Shown in pieces: positions 24,130-32,717 of a DNA stretch of 64,000 nt. The stretch is from DASZGI01 sp035938995 (GTDB lineage Bacteria; Actinomycetota; Actinomycetes; Streptomycetales; Catenulisporaceae). Made by a program: the position numbers and the translations under genes. The notes under the pieces are model-generated. The model had not been told where the DNA came from and did no database searches. It saw only the letters and a program-made list of their open reading frames with translations. Position 1 is the first letter of the stretch. Each line of letters opens with the position of its first letter. The stretch covers positions 15,560-79,559 of the forward strand of contig NZ_DASZGI010000281.1 in NCBI RefSeq assembly GCF_035938995.1, given 5' to 3'.

Positions 24130-25079
24130 CGGCAGAGCCCGGCGAGCGCATGCGGGAACTCCCTCGCGTCGGCTTCGGCGCCGCCGCCATCACATACCCG
24201 AACGTCCCCGCCGCGCAGGCCGAGGATTGTCTCGAGGCGGCCTGGGAGAGCGGGATGCGCTACTTCGACACCGCCCCCATGTACGGTGGCGGACGGTCGG
24301 AACGCCTCCTGGGCTCGATGCTGCGCAGTCGGCCGCGCGGCGAGTACCTGTTGAGCACCAAGGTCGGTCGCCTGGTGCGGCCCGGCCATCCCGACACCGC
24401 GCGCACCGGTGCGGAGTGGATCTACGACTACAGCCGAGACGGCGTGCTGGCCTCGCTGGAGGAGAGCCTTCAGCGGCTGGGCGTCGACCGCGTGGACATG
24501 GTCTTCATCCACGACCCCGACAGCCACTGGCAAGAAGCCCTCGACGGCGCGTGGCCGACCCTGGCCAAGCTTCGGGACGAAGGCGTGATCCGCGCGGCCG
24601 GAGTCGGCATGACGCAGGCGCCGATGCTGGCCCGGTTCATCCGCGAGACAGACCTCGACGTCGTCCTCGAGGCCGGCGTCTATTCGCTGCTTGACATGCA
24701 GGCCCGCCTGGAGCTGCTCCCCGAGGCCGAGCGCCGCGGAGTCACCGTCATCGCGGCCCAGGCCATGCACGGCGGGCTGATCGACGGCGCGCCGAATCCG
24801 CAGTTCCGGTACCGTCCGGTCGACGAGGAGATCCGGGCGAAGGTGGCGCGGATCGCCGGGATCTGCCACGAGTACGGCGTGCCCACCGCGGCCGCGGCCA
24901 TCCAGTTCCCGCTGGGACATCCGATGGTCGGCTGCGTCCTGACCGGCCCCGGGTCGCGGGAGCAGCTGAGGGAGAATCTGGCGTGGGCCGCGCTGCCGAT
25001 CCCGCCGGCCGTCTGGGCGCGGCTGCGGGAGGAGGGGCTGCTGCCGCCGGACGTCCCGGTGCCCTCCGCGAGCGCGTGA
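24126..25079 (+). CDS. Aldo/keto reductase
   Basis: A 317-residue AKR barrel. The catalytic tetrad pattern is visible: FDTAPMYGGG (Asp and Tyr), LLSTKVGR (Lys) and VFIHDPD (His). The sequence resembles L-fucose/galactose dehydrogenase-like AKRs (LPRVGFGAAAI; EYGVPTAAAAIQFPLGHP), which oxidise sugars to lactones. Last gene of the plus arm, ATG overlapping the permease stop (24126-24129) and followed by a hairpin. With ALDH, Gfo/Idh, isomerase and DUF993 it completes an oxidative sugar pathway of unknown substrate. Confidence 0.88.
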   Translation: MTAEPGERMRELPRVGFGAAAITYPNVPAAQAEDCLEAAWESGMRYFDTAPMYGGGRSERLLGSMLRSRPRGEYLLSTKVGRLVRPGHPDTARTGAEWIYDYSRDGVLASLEESLQRLGVDRVDMVFIHDPDSHWQEALDGAWPTLAKLRDEGVIRAAGVGMTQAPMLARFIRETDLDVVLEAGVYSLLDMQARLELLPEAERRGVTVIAAQAMHGGLIDGAPNPQFRYRPVDEEIRAKVARIAGICHEYGVPTAAAAIQFPLGHPMVGCVLTGPGSREQLRENLAWAALPIPPAVWARLREEGLLPPDVPVPSASA

Positions 25080-25088
25080 TCGCCTGCT

Positions 25089-25117
25089 ACGGCCGCCGGT
25101 GATCCGGTGGCGGCCGT
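25089..25117. terminator. Hairpin after the ABC/aldo-keto reductase operon
   Basis: ACGGCCGCC (25089-25097) pairs perfectly with GGCGGCCGT (25109-25117) around an 11-nt loop, 10 nt past the stop codon. Confidence 0.7.
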
Positions 25118-25197
25118 CGAGACGCAGAGCAGAGATATGCCTCTACGGCGCGCGTCAGTCGGGGCTGGTCAGATCCTGACGACGACTTTTCCTTGGC

Positions 25198-25314
25198 ATG
25201 GTCGGCGGGCACGGCATGGCGCACATGCCGCTGGGCAACTATGGCTTCAGCGCCAAGTTCGGTTGGGCCGACGACCGGTTCGGCGTCTCCTGGCAGCTGA
25301 ATCTGGCGGCGTGA
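25198..25314 (+). pseudogene. C-terminal remnant of a PhnB-type VOC protein
   Basis: A 38-codon frame ends MPLGNYGFSAKFGWADDRFG followed by VSWQLNLAA and a stop. YGFSxKFGWxxDRFGVSWQLNL is the highly typical C-terminal motif of PhnB/3-demethylubiquinone-methyltransferase-like VOC proteins (usual length ~140-160). Nothing before 25198 continues the fold in any frame, so only the tail is left. The rest of 25118-25456 shows no gene. Confidence 0.6.
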
Positions 25315-25456
25315 AGGCGCGTCGGCGTCGTTCAAGGGACCAATCTCGGCCAAGCTTTCCCTATCCCGTTTCCGTGGTCGTATGATCGCAGTGCGTGCCG
25401 ACCGCCCGCACGGGGGCGCGGTGCGGAGATCCGCGACGCGAACGAGGGGAGCGGGC

Positions 25457-26281
25457 GTGCTGGGTCACCACCGGCCGGTCTGGGCGCCGGACGACGTCGA
25501 CATCGAGACGCCGTCGGCCGCGCGAATGTATGACTACTACCTGGGCGGCAGCCACAACTTCGCCGCCGACCGCGAGTTGGCCGAGCAGACGATCCAGGCG
25601 TGGCCGGATGCGCCGCACCTGTGCCGGGCGAACCGGGCGTTGCTGCGGCGCGTCGTCGGGTACCTGGCGGGCGGGGTGGACCAGTTCGTCGATCTGGGCT
25701 CGGGCATCCCGACCGTGGGCGCGGTGCACGAGGTGGCCCGGGAGCTCAATCCGGACGCCCGCACGGTCTACGTGGACTCGGATGCGGTGGCGGTGGCGCA
25801 CAGTCGCGCCCTGCTGGACGGCGTGCCGTACGCCGCGGTGGTCCATGAGGATCTTCGGGAGCCGGACCGGGTGCTGGCTGATCCGGAACTGACCGGTCTG
25901 CTCGATCTGAGTCGGCCGGTGGCGGTGCTGATGTTCGCGGTCCTGCCGTTCGTGCCCGACGAGGACGACCCGGCGGCGGTCGTGGCCGCCTACCGCGATG
26001 CGACCGCGCCCGGCTCGTACCTGGCGATGAGCCACGGCACCGACGATTACCGGCCGGTGGCCGCGCATCGGGTCGTCGATGTCTACACCCGGGCCAGCCA
26101 CTCGATGACGCTGCGCAGCCGGGAGCGGATCGGGTCGCTGCTGGAGGGTTACGAGCTGGTGCCGCCGGGCCTGGTGGACATGATCCACTGGCGGCCCGAG
26201 CCGGAGGGCGCACTGCCCGATCCGCTCGGCGGCGACGTCACCCGCTACTCGATGCTCGCCGCGGTCGGCCGCCGCGCCTGA
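25457..26281 (+). CDS. SAM-dependent methyltransferase, DUF574 (PF04672-type) family
   Basis: A 274-residue protein with the DUF574 signatures: SAARMYDYYLGGSHNFAADR at the N-terminus, FVDLGSGIPTVGAVHEVA (SAM site), VYVDSDAVAVAHSRALL, then AVLMFAVLPFVPD. The family is strongly expanded in streptomycete-like actinobacteria, usually next to regulators; its substrate is unknown. The GTG at 25457 has a GAGGGGAG ribosome site; the in-frame ATG at 25382 lacks one and adds a basic tail. Confidence 0.9.
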   Translation: MLGHHRPVWAPDDVDIETPSAARMYDYYLGGSHNFAADRELAEQTIQAWPDAPHLCRANRALLRRVVGYLAGGVDQFVDLGSGIPTVGAVHEVARELNPDARTVYVDSDAVAVAHSRALLDGVPYAAVVHEDLREPDRVLADPELTGLLDLSRPVAVLMFAVLPFVPDEDDPAAVVAAYRDATAPGSYLAMSHGTDDYRPVAAHRVVDVYTRASHSMTLRSRERIGSLLEGYELVPPGLVDMIHWRPEPEGALPDPLGGDVTRYSMLAAVGRRA

Positions 26282-26360
26282 TCGCAGCGGTGGATCAACG
26301 GGCCCGAACCATGAGCCGGGAGTTCCGCGACTTGTCTCGTGGCCACAGGCTCTCGGTGAG

Positions 26361-26390
26361 ACAGGTAAGCGGCCATCGCCCGGATCTGGT
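26361..26390. repeat. Imperfect ~30-bp direct repeat (second copy 26674-26704)
   Basis: This segment and 26674-26704 share roughly 26 of 31 positions, including GCAGGT/ACAGGT, GCCATC and GGATCTGGT. The two copies flank the 82-residue gene. Origin unknown; a small duplication or paired sites are possible. The second copy also forms a weak hairpin just after the LuxR gene. Confidence 0.4.
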
Positions 26391-26404
26391 CAGTCGGCGC
26401 CGTG

Positions 26405-26653
26405 TCACGCCGGGGACGTCGGGCCGGGCTGCGCCGACGGGCACGGCGGGCTTGACCTGCTCACCTCGACCAGGTCTATCCCGAGCATCTCCAACTGCGC
26501 CAGCACCCCGTACAGCGCCGAGCTGTCCAGGAAGCCGACCAGCACGGTCTGCGTGACCTCTTGCTCGGCCGACAGCGAGGGGAACGCGGACAGCACGGTG
26601 GCGCCGAGGTGGCCGTCGACGCGGATCGTGTACAAGGCTGGCTCAGCGTGCAT
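26405..26653 (-). CDS. Conserved hypothetical small protein (82 aa)
   Basis: The product begins MHAEPALYTIRVDGHLGATV and continues LSAFPSL, then TVLVGFLDSSALYGVLAQLE and MLGIDLVEVSR. This ACT-like beta-alpha-beta pattern (YxIRVxGHLGxTxLxAFP) is recalled from many actinobacterial hypothetical proteins of this size. It lies behind the large LuxR gene in the same direction, 61 nt away, and may be co-transcribed. Function unknown. Confidence 0.6.
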   Translation of the reverse strand: MHAEPALYTIRVDGHLGATVLSAFPSLSAEQEVTQTVLVGFLDSSALYGVLAQLEMLGIDLVEVSRSSPPCPSAQPGPTSPA

Positions 26654-26713
26654 ACGGGCATGCTCGACCGCGGGCAGGTGAAAGCGCCATCACCGGGATC
26701 TGGTGAGCCCGCG

Positions 26714-29392
26714 CTACCGCGGGGAGCCGGTCGCGAGCAGCCGGAGTTCCCGCGCCCGCTCGACGGCCGAGGACCGGTCGGTGGCTTGAAGCTTGGCGTA
26801 GATGTTGCGGACGTGGGTGTTGACGGTGTTCACCGAGATGGACAGTTCTCGGGCGATCTCGGGCCGGGAGAGGTTGGTCGGGAGGTAGCGCAGGACCCGT
26901 CGTTCGGTGGAGCTCAGTTCCTGGGCCGCCGGCAGGGGAGGAGTCGTCGCCGACGAGGACCCTCCGTGGATCACGTCGAGGATGTCGGTGAGCAGGGCTG
27001 CATGAGCCGTCTGATTTCGCGGCATCGCTTCGAGCAGTTCGCCCGCACCGGTCATGACGAACGGAAGGATGATCCTTCCGGGCTCGGCGAGCTCGAGGGC
27101 CTGTTCGATCCCGTCCTGCGCCTGCTTCAGCTCGCCGAGCGCGTGATTCGCGAGCGCGGCCAGGAGCCGCGCCTCGATGACGGTGGCCAGGTGGACGACG
27201 GGGGCGTGTCCGTCGATGACTCCTGCGACGGCGGCGAGCGCACCGGCGGGGTCGCCTTCCCCAAGGCAGATCACCGCCCGGGCGTTGCGGAACTCGCCCG
27301 AGTCGATCAGTGGGCTGTCGAGCGTGGCGAGAGAGCTGCGGCCGTCGGCGGCGTACCCGAGGCGGGCCTGGGTGGCGAGCAGCCACCCGGTGACGTTGCT
27401 GGCCAGGGCATGCGGGTCGGAGAGCCGTGATTGCAGTTCGTGCGCCGTGGCGAATTCCTCGGCGGCCTCGCGGAGCCGACCGCGACCGGCGTGGAGCATC
27501 CCTTTCGCGAGGTGGAGCAGTGTTCCGATGCCCGGTCCGCAGTCTGCCCGGAGGGCCACGTCAGCACGCTGCAATATACGTTCCGCGTCGTCGAACTCTC
27601 CCATCCAGACCATCGACCCGGCCAGGGTCACCAGGGCCGGGGCGAGGATGAACGCGCTACCCCAGCCGTGTTCCTCGGCGAGCGCGATCGCCTCCTCACA
27701 ACGCTTTCGCGCGTACCTGATACCGGAAAGCCGCACCGCGAATCCGAGCTGGGCCCGGCAGGCCACCTCCAGATACGGCCGGCCGATCTTCCGGGCGAGA
27801 TCCGCGCCTTCCTGGAGATGGCGCACCCCGTCGGAGCGGCCGAGCGACCAGGCTTCGACGGTGCCCAGGTTCATCAGGGCCACGACGCGCAGGTCGTTGC
27901 CCAGTGCGAACTCCTCTTCGCGCACGACGCTCGGCGGGGTGTTGAGGAACTCCGCGTGGCGTATGACATCCGCCAGGTTCCCGCGCCGCCGGGCCAGCGA
28001 CAGGTTCAGCGACGCGATCGCGGCACGAAGCCGGTACCGGCGGTCTTCAGGCACCCACGCCAAGGATGAGTCGGTGACCGCCAGGTGCGCGGCGGCCTCG
28101 TCCAGGCGACCGTGAACCAGGTCGACCATCGTCCGCACGACGCTCAGGTCCGGGAACGTGACGCCGTTCTGCGGGAAGGCCTCGAGCAGCGTCTGCATCG
28201 ACTCTTCCTGGCCGTCGAGCATCATCCCGAAGGCGTGATCGCTGAGCACCGCCGCGGCGTCGGACCAGTCGTCGGCCGCCTGCAGGTGCCGTACGGCTTC
28301 GATGATCAGGCCCTTGTCGGTGAGCCAGCCTGCCGCCCGCCGGTGAAGGGTGCGCACTTCGTCCGGCAGGATCCTGCGCAGTTCCAGCCGCAGGAGGTCG
28401 GCGAACAGGTGGTGATACCGGAACCAGGTCCGCTCCGGGTCGAGGGAGACGACGAACGCGTTCGCGTCTTCGAGGCCGAGCAGGATGCGCTCCGAGCCGG
28501 GGCGACCGGTGAGCAGGTCGGCCAGCTCACCGTTGACCCGCTGCAGGATCGAGGTCCGCAGAAGCAGGTTCTGCACGTCCTGCGGCAGCCGCTCCAGCAT
28601 CTCGGCGACCAGATACTCCGCGACGGTCCTGCTGCTGCCGGTGAACTCCGCGACGAAACGCTCCGGGTCCGGGTGATCGGTCAGCGATATCGCGGCGAGC
28701 CGCAGACCCGCGGCCCATCCCTCCGTGCGCTCATGCAGCCGAGCCACGGCGGTGTCGGACAACGCGATGCCGGACGCGCTGAGCAGCGCGCGAGTCTCCG
28801 CCTCGCTGAAGCGCAGGTCCGCTGCGCGCAGCTCAGCCAAGTCGCCGGCCAGCCGCAGCTGGTGCAGGCGCAGTGGCAGATCCCGGCGGGTCGCCAGGAT
28901 CGCGTGGACGTCCTGCGGCAGATTCGTCAGCAGGCGGGTCAGCTGCGCGAAGGTCTCCGGCGAGGCCAGCTCGTGGACATCGTCGATCACGAGGCTGACA
29001 CGCTCGGCCTGTCCGGTCAGCTCCGACAGGATGCGGTCCACCATCGCCGCGCCGCTGAAGTCGGGCGACGCGGTCGACGGCTCCGCGCCGACGGGATCGC
29101 CTGACACGCCTCGCACGGCCTTGAGCAGGGCGAGCCAGAAGAGCTGGGCGTCCTGCTGGTCGCGCTGCACCTGGACGATCGCCAGCCGGTGCTGCTTGTC
29201 CTGACGGTCGGCCCACGCTCGCAGGAGCGTCGACTTCCCGCTGCCGGCCGGCGCGGCGATGATCGTCACCGCGGCCGTGGCCGCCCGGTCCAGCCCGGCC
29301 AGGAGTTCGTCCCGGTCGATTCGCCGCGGGTGCCCAGGATCTCTCGAGTGCGGGCGGGCCCCGGGACCTCGCTTCCCTGTCTTGGGCGACAC
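26714..29392 (-). CDS. LuxR family regulator of the LAL/MalT type (large ATP-binding)
   Basis: About 892 residues: an N-terminal STAND ATPase with Walker A APAGSGKST (~45-55) and Walker B VSLVIDDVHEL, a winged-helix part, a long array of helical TPR-like repeats, and a C-terminal LuxR helix-turn-helix (LSSTERRVLRYLPTNLSRPE then ELSISVNTVNTHVRNIYAKL). Such proteins are ATP-dependent activators of catabolic or biosynthetic genes. GTG at 29392 is chosen over GTG at 29434 because TTGACA-18-TACGAG (29428-29399) lies 6 nt before it, the leaderless arrangement, and overlaps the longer reading. Its targets are unknown; an SDR gene is divergent. Confidence 0.9.
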   Translation of the reverse strand: MSPKTGKRGPGARPHSRDPGHPRRIDRDELLAGLDRAATAAVTIIAAPAGSGKSTLLRAWADRQDKQHRLAIVQVQRDQQDAQLFWLALLKAVRGVSGDPVGAEPSTASPDFSGAAMVDRILSELTGQAERVSLVIDDVHELASPETFAQLTRLLTNLPQDVHAILATRRDLPLRLHQLRLAGDLAELRAADLRFSEAETRALLSASGIALSDTAVARLHERTEGWAAGLRLAAISLTDHPDPERFVAEFTGSSRTVAEYLVAEMLERLPQDVQNLLLRTSILQRVNGELADLLTGRPGSERILLGLEDANAFVVSLDPERTWFRYHHLFADLLRLELRRILPDEVRTLHRRAAGWLTDKGLIIEAVRHLQAADDWSDAAAVLSDHAFGMMLDGQEESMQTLLEAFPQNGVTFPDLSVVRTMVDLVHGRLDEAAAHLAVTDSSLAWVPEDRRYRLRAAIASLNLSLARRRGNLADVIRHAEFLNTPPSVVREEEFALGNDLRVVALMNLGTVEAWSLGRSDGVRHLQEGADLARKIGRPYLEVACRAQLGFAVRLSGIRYARKRCEEAIALAEEHGWGSAFILAPALVTLAGSMVWMGEFDDAERILQRADVALRADCGPGIGTLLHLAKGMLHAGRGRLREAAEEFATAHELQSRLSDPHALASNVTGWLLATQARLGYAADGRSSLATLDSPLIDSGEFRNARAVICLGEGDPAGALAAVAGVIDGHAPVVHLATVIEARLLAALANHALGELKQAQDGIEQALELAEPGRIILPFVMTGAGELLEAMPRNQTAHAALLTDILDVIHGGSSSATTPPLPAAQELSSTERRVLRYLPTNLSRPEIARELSISVNTVNTHVRNIYAKLQATDRSSAVERARELRLLATGSPR

Positions 29393-29398
29393 GATCCA

Positions 29399-29458
29399 CT
29401 CGTAACAGCCGCTCGCGCCGCGTGTCAACGGCACACCGAATCACCAGGTTCTGGTGAT
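29399..29458 (-). promoter_or_regulatory. Leaderless promoter of the LuxR-LAL gene with upstream palindrome
   Basis: TTGACA (29428-29423), 18-nt spacer, TACGAG (29404-29399), then 6 nt to the GTG. A perfect 8-bp inverted repeat ATCACCAG-gtt-CTGGTGAT lies at 29440-29458, just upstream of the -35, a place suited to an activator or autoregulator. Confidence 0.5.
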
Positions 29459-29601
29459 GGGCGCTCACCTGCCTCGGCGGCAGCCTTGAGCCACGGCACG
29501 ACGGCGTCCGGCCTGGAGACCCGAACATACGCTCGACCTGAACATCGGCTCGCAGACGCCCCCGGCCGCTCCACGTTCTTCAAGCGAACGGAGTCGAAGC
29601 C

Positions 29602-30282
29602 ATGAGTGATCGAGTGGCGGTCGTGGCCGGTGCGGGCGGTCCGCTGGGCCACGCGGTGGCGGTGAAGCTGGCGTCCTCGGGATTCAGCGTCGTCGGCGTC
29701 GACCGCAACGAGGACGGCCTGCGGGAACTGCCAGACACCATCCGCCGGGTGCCCGGCGATACGACCGATCCGGCGGTTCCCAAGGCAGTCCTCGAACAGG
29801 TCGTCGCCGAGGTTGGGCCGCCGGAGGTACTAGTGAACACGATTGGCACGTTCGTGTTGGGGGACGCGCTCTCGGTGACGCCCGACGAACTGCGGAGGTT
29901 GATCGATATCAACGTCGGCGCGGCGCTGTGGCTGACCCAGGCCGTCGTGCCGCACATGCTGCAGCGGGGCGGCGGCTCCCTCGTGCACGTGTCCGCCCGC
30001 CCGGCGGCCGTGCCGACTGCGGGCATGGCCGCGTACAGCCTGAGCAAGGCGGCGCTCAGCCACCTGGTCCGCGTGCTCGACACGGAGCTGCGCCCGCAGG
30101 GAATCCGCGTGAATGCGGTCGCGCCGCAGCTGATCGACACCCCGAAGAACCGAAGCTTCCTCCCGCCGGACGCGCTGGCGCACGCGGTCACGCCCGAGGC
30201 GGTCGCCGAGCTGATCGTGTTCCTCGCGAGCGACGCCTCTGCGCCCGTCAGCGGAGCCATCCTGCCCGCTTACGGCGCCTAG
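29602..30282 (+). CDS. Short-chain dehydrogenase/reductase
   Basis: A 226-residue SDR. The dinucleotide motif reads VVAGAGGPLGHAVA (a variant of TGxxxGxG), NAG is replaced by NTIG (VLVNTIGTF), and the catalytic Ser-Tyr-Lys are present (HVSARPAA; AYSLSKAAL). RVNAVAPQLIDTP is typical. The short length and NTIG variant set it apart from fatty-acid-type SDRs; substrate unknown. Divergent from the LuxR-LAL gene 200 bp away. The stop codon is part of the candidate element end at 30279-30282. Confidence 0.87.
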   Translation: MSDRVAVVAGAGGPLGHAVAVKLASSGFSVVGVDRNEDGLRELPDTIRRVPGDTTDPAVPKAVLEQVVAEVGPPEVLVNTIGTFVLGDALSVTPDELRRLIDINVGAALWLTQAVVPHMLQRGGGSLVHVSARPAAVPTAGMAAYSLSKAALSHLVRVLDTELRPQGIRVNAVAPQLIDTPKNRSFLPPDALAHAVTPEAVAELIVFLASDASAPVSGAILPAYGA

Positions 30283-30477
30283 GGCGTTTCAAGAGGCATC
30301 GCCGGGCCTGCGACGCCTGCTGTGTGTTCGAGCGGCACGTTCGCTGCGTGGGCGAAGCACCCGGTGCCGCCAGGCACCTGCGGTTCACAGCTTCTCGATA
30401 TGAGGGAGCTGCGCCGCCTTGCGCATCACACGCGTCAGACGCCGCAGGCTAATCCGACGCTCCTCCATAAACACGCC
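30282..30477. mobile_element. Possible ~196-bp MITE-like relic with terminal inverted repeats
   Basis: The left end GGGCGTTTCAAGAGG and the right end (read inward) GGCGTGTTTATGGAGG are imperfect inverted repeats, and CTA occurs directly outside both (30279-30281 and 30478-30480), as a 3-bp target duplication would. The ends resemble IS5-family termini (GGGCGTGTTT). Inside, the minus strand has only a 27-codon frame. No transposase. The gap 30283-30556 has no other gene. Confidence 0.35.
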
Positions 30478-30556
30478 CTAGCCGCACCTGGAACTTCCCC
30501 CACCCTGATTCCGTCCCGCACCATCGCCTCAGACGCCTCAGAAAGGCAGTGCAGCC

Positions 30557-31618
30557 ATGTCCCTGCGCGACGCTCCCACTGACCGCCGCTCGTTCCTGAC
30601 CCGCTCCGCGGCCGTCGCCGCTGTACCCGCGCTGGTCGCGGTAGCCGGTGGTGCGTTGGCAGGCCCGGCAGCCGCTGATTCGCTTCCGGACTACGCGCCG
30701 ATCCCGCCCTCGGCGCTCGGCCCCGCGGTCAACGCCAAGGGCTACTACGTCGGCCGGGTCGAGCGGAACCTGTACTGGGTCACCGACGGCACCTACCAGG
30801 CCGCGTTCCTGACCACCGAAGACGGCGTCGTGCTGTTCGACGCACCGCCGTCCATCGGCCACAACCTGCAGCGCGCCATCGACGAGATCGCTGCGGCCAA
30901 CGACGTGTCCAACAAGGTCACCCACATGGTCTACTCGCACCACCACGCCGACCACCTCGGCGCCTCGTTCCTGTTCGGCGACGACGTGGAGCGCATCGGC
31001 CACGCCGAGACCCGCACCCTGCTGCTGCGCGACAACGACCCCGCGCGTCCGGCCCCTGACGTCACCTTCGAGGATCGCAAGACCCTGCACGTCGGCGGCG
31101 AGCGGATCGAGCTGGCGCACCTGGGTACCAACCACACCCCCGACAACATCTACATCCACTTCCCCGACCACGACACGCTGATGCTGGTCGACATCAACCT
31201 GCCCGGCTGGGTGCCCTTCGACAGCTTCAACCTGAACGAGGACGTGCCCGGCTCGGTCGCCGCCTCGGACAAGGCCCTGGCCTACCCGTGGACGCACTAC
31301 ATCGGCGGGCACATGGGCCGCCTGGGCACCCGCCAGGACATGGCCGTCTACCAGCAGTACGTCGCAGACCTCATCGCCGGAGTGAAGGCCGCGCTGGTCA
31401 ACGTCGACCCGGCCCCGTTCTTCGCCAAGTACGGCGACAACGAGTGGGCCGCGGTCAAGACCTACCAGGACGCGCAGACCAAGTACGCTTCTGATCCGGT
31501 GATCCAGAAGTACCTCGGCGTCCTGGCCGCAGCCGACGTGTACACCCAGAGCACTGCGTTCGTACTCCTGGAATCCGTCCGGCTCGACCTCGGGATCGGC
31601 TCGCAGGTCCACGCCTGA
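30557..31618 (+). CDS. Tat-exported metallo-beta-lactamase-fold hydrolase
   Basis: A 353-residue protein with a twin-arginine signal (DRRSFLTRSAAV) and cleavage near AAADS. The MBL zinc motif HxHxDH is intact (H128, H130, D132, H133 in SHHHADH), followed by further ligands in LGTNHTPDNIY (His) and MLVDINLPGW (Asp) and IGGHMGR (His). It acts outside the cell; class B lactamase-like, quinoprotein-relay (SoxH-like) or lactonase activities are possible. ATG has AAAGG ~10 nt upstream. Followed by a perfect hairpin and then an aldo/keto reductase. Confidence 0.87.
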   Translation: MSLRDAPTDRRSFLTRSAAVAAVPALVAVAGGALAGPAAADSLPDYAPIPPSALGPAVNAKGYYVGRVERNLYWVTDGTYQAAFLTTEDGVVLFDAPPSIGHNLQRAIDEIAAANDVSNKVTHMVYSHHHADHLGASFLFGDDVERIGHAETRTLLLRDNDPARPAPDVTFEDRKTLHVGGERIELAHLGTNHTPDNIYIHFPDHDTLMLVDINLPGWVPFDSFNLNEDVPGSVAASDKALAYPWTHYIGGHMGRLGTRQDMAVYQQYVADLIAGVKAALVNVDPAPFFAKYGDNEWAAVKTYQDAQTKYASDPVIQKYLGVLAAADVYTQSTAFVLLESVRLDLGIGSQVHA

Positions 31619-31645
31619 CCGCCGACCACCTGCCGCCTTCGCAGG

Positions 31646-31682
31646 TCGCGGGGCCGCCGCAGTTCACGCGGCGGCCCCGCGA
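31646..31682. terminator. Hairpin terminator after the MBL-fold gene
   Basis: A perfect 15-bp stem (31646-31660 with 31668-31682) and 7-nt loop lie 27 nt past the stop codon. Confidence 0.85.
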
Positions 31683-31718
31683 TCCCGACCACTCTCGAAC
31701 CGCTCTCCAGGAGACACC

Positions 31719-32603
31719 GTGTCAGACCGCGTGTACGCCATCGATTCCGCCGGGTCGTTCGCCCTGGGCCCCTGGACGGTGCGCCGGGTCGGATATGGCG
31801 CCATGCAGCTGGCCGGCGACAACGTCTTCGGGCCGCCGCGAGACCGCGACGAGGCGCTGAGCGTGCTGCGCGCCGCGGTCGAGGCCGGCGTCAATCACAT
31901 CGACACCGCGCAGTACTACGGACCCGGCGTCGTGAACGAACTCATCCGCGAGGCCTTGTACCCCTATCCGGCCGACCTGGCCATCGTCAGCAAGCTCGGC
32001 GCCCGCCGCGACGCCAACGGCGCGGTGCTGCTGTTCGACGAACCCGACCAGCTGCGCCAGGGCCTCGAGGACAACCTGGCCACCCTCGGCGTCGACCGGC
32101 TGCCCGCCGTGAACCTGCGCATGATCGACCAGGCCAAGCCCGGCAAGAAGTTCGACGCCCAGCTCGCCAGTCTGGTGCGGGCCCGCGAGGAGGGCCTGAT
32201 CGACGGGATCGGCCTGAGCAACATCTCCCTGGAACAACTGCTGCGGGCGGTCGAGCAGACGGACGTCGTCTGCGTGCAGAACCTGTTCAACCTGGTCGAT
32301 CAGAGCTCCGCGGACGTCCTCGAGGAATGCGCGAGGCGCGGCATCGCATTCGTCCCCTTCTTCCCGATCGGCGGCCAGAACCGGCTCCTGAGCAGCCGGG
32401 TGATCGCGGCACTGGGAGCGAGACTGCGGGCCACGCCGGCCCAGATCGCCCTCGCCTGGCTGCTCGACCTCGCCCCGAACATCCTTCTGATCCCCGGCAC
32501 CCGCACGCGGACCCACCTCGCGGAGAACCTCGAAGCCGCCACCGTCGAGCTCGACGACGCCGCCCGCGCCGAGCTGGCCGAGCATTTCCCGGCCGCCCGA
32601 TGA
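31719..32603 (+). CDS. Aldo/keto reductase
   Basis: A 294-residue AKR. VRRVGYGAMQLAGDNVFGPP, HIDTAQYYGPG (Asp, Tyr), IVSKLGARR (Lys) and the cofactor end LIPGTRTRTHLAENL are visible. The usual catalytic His in the V-D-x-x-x-x-H strand is replaced (AVNLRMIDQ), as in the YghZ/AKR13-like relatives of actinobacteria, so activity may differ from typical AKRs. GTG at 31719 has AGGAG 7 nt upstream. It follows a terminator, so it has its own promoter or depends on read-through. Confidence 0.87.
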   Translation: MSDRVYAIDSAGSFALGPWTVRRVGYGAMQLAGDNVFGPPRDRDEALSVLRAAVEAGVNHIDTAQYYGPGVVNELIREALYPYPADLAIVSKLGARRDANGAVLLFDEPDQLRQGLEDNLATLGVDRLPAVNLRMIDQAKPGKKFDAQLASLVRAREEGLIDGIGLSNISLEQLLRAVEQTDVVCVQNLFNLVDQSSADVLEECARRGIAFVPFFPIGGQNRLLSSRVIAALGARLRATPAQIALAWLLDLAPNILLIPGTRTRTHLAENLEAATVELDDAARAELAEHFPAAR

Positions 32604-32717
32604 AGTCCGCTGACCCGCGCAGGTACGTACGTGGTGGACTGCGGTCGCGGCTGGTGAGCGTTTGCGTTCAACCGCGTTGACGAGGCCTCTGTGACCGATC
32701 CGTTATAAAGCGGGCGC

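Noticed and set aside
27177..29204. Long plus-strand frames opposite the LuxR-LAL gene
   Set aside because: Mirror frames of a well-supported 892-residue regulator; no ribosome sites or family resemblance.
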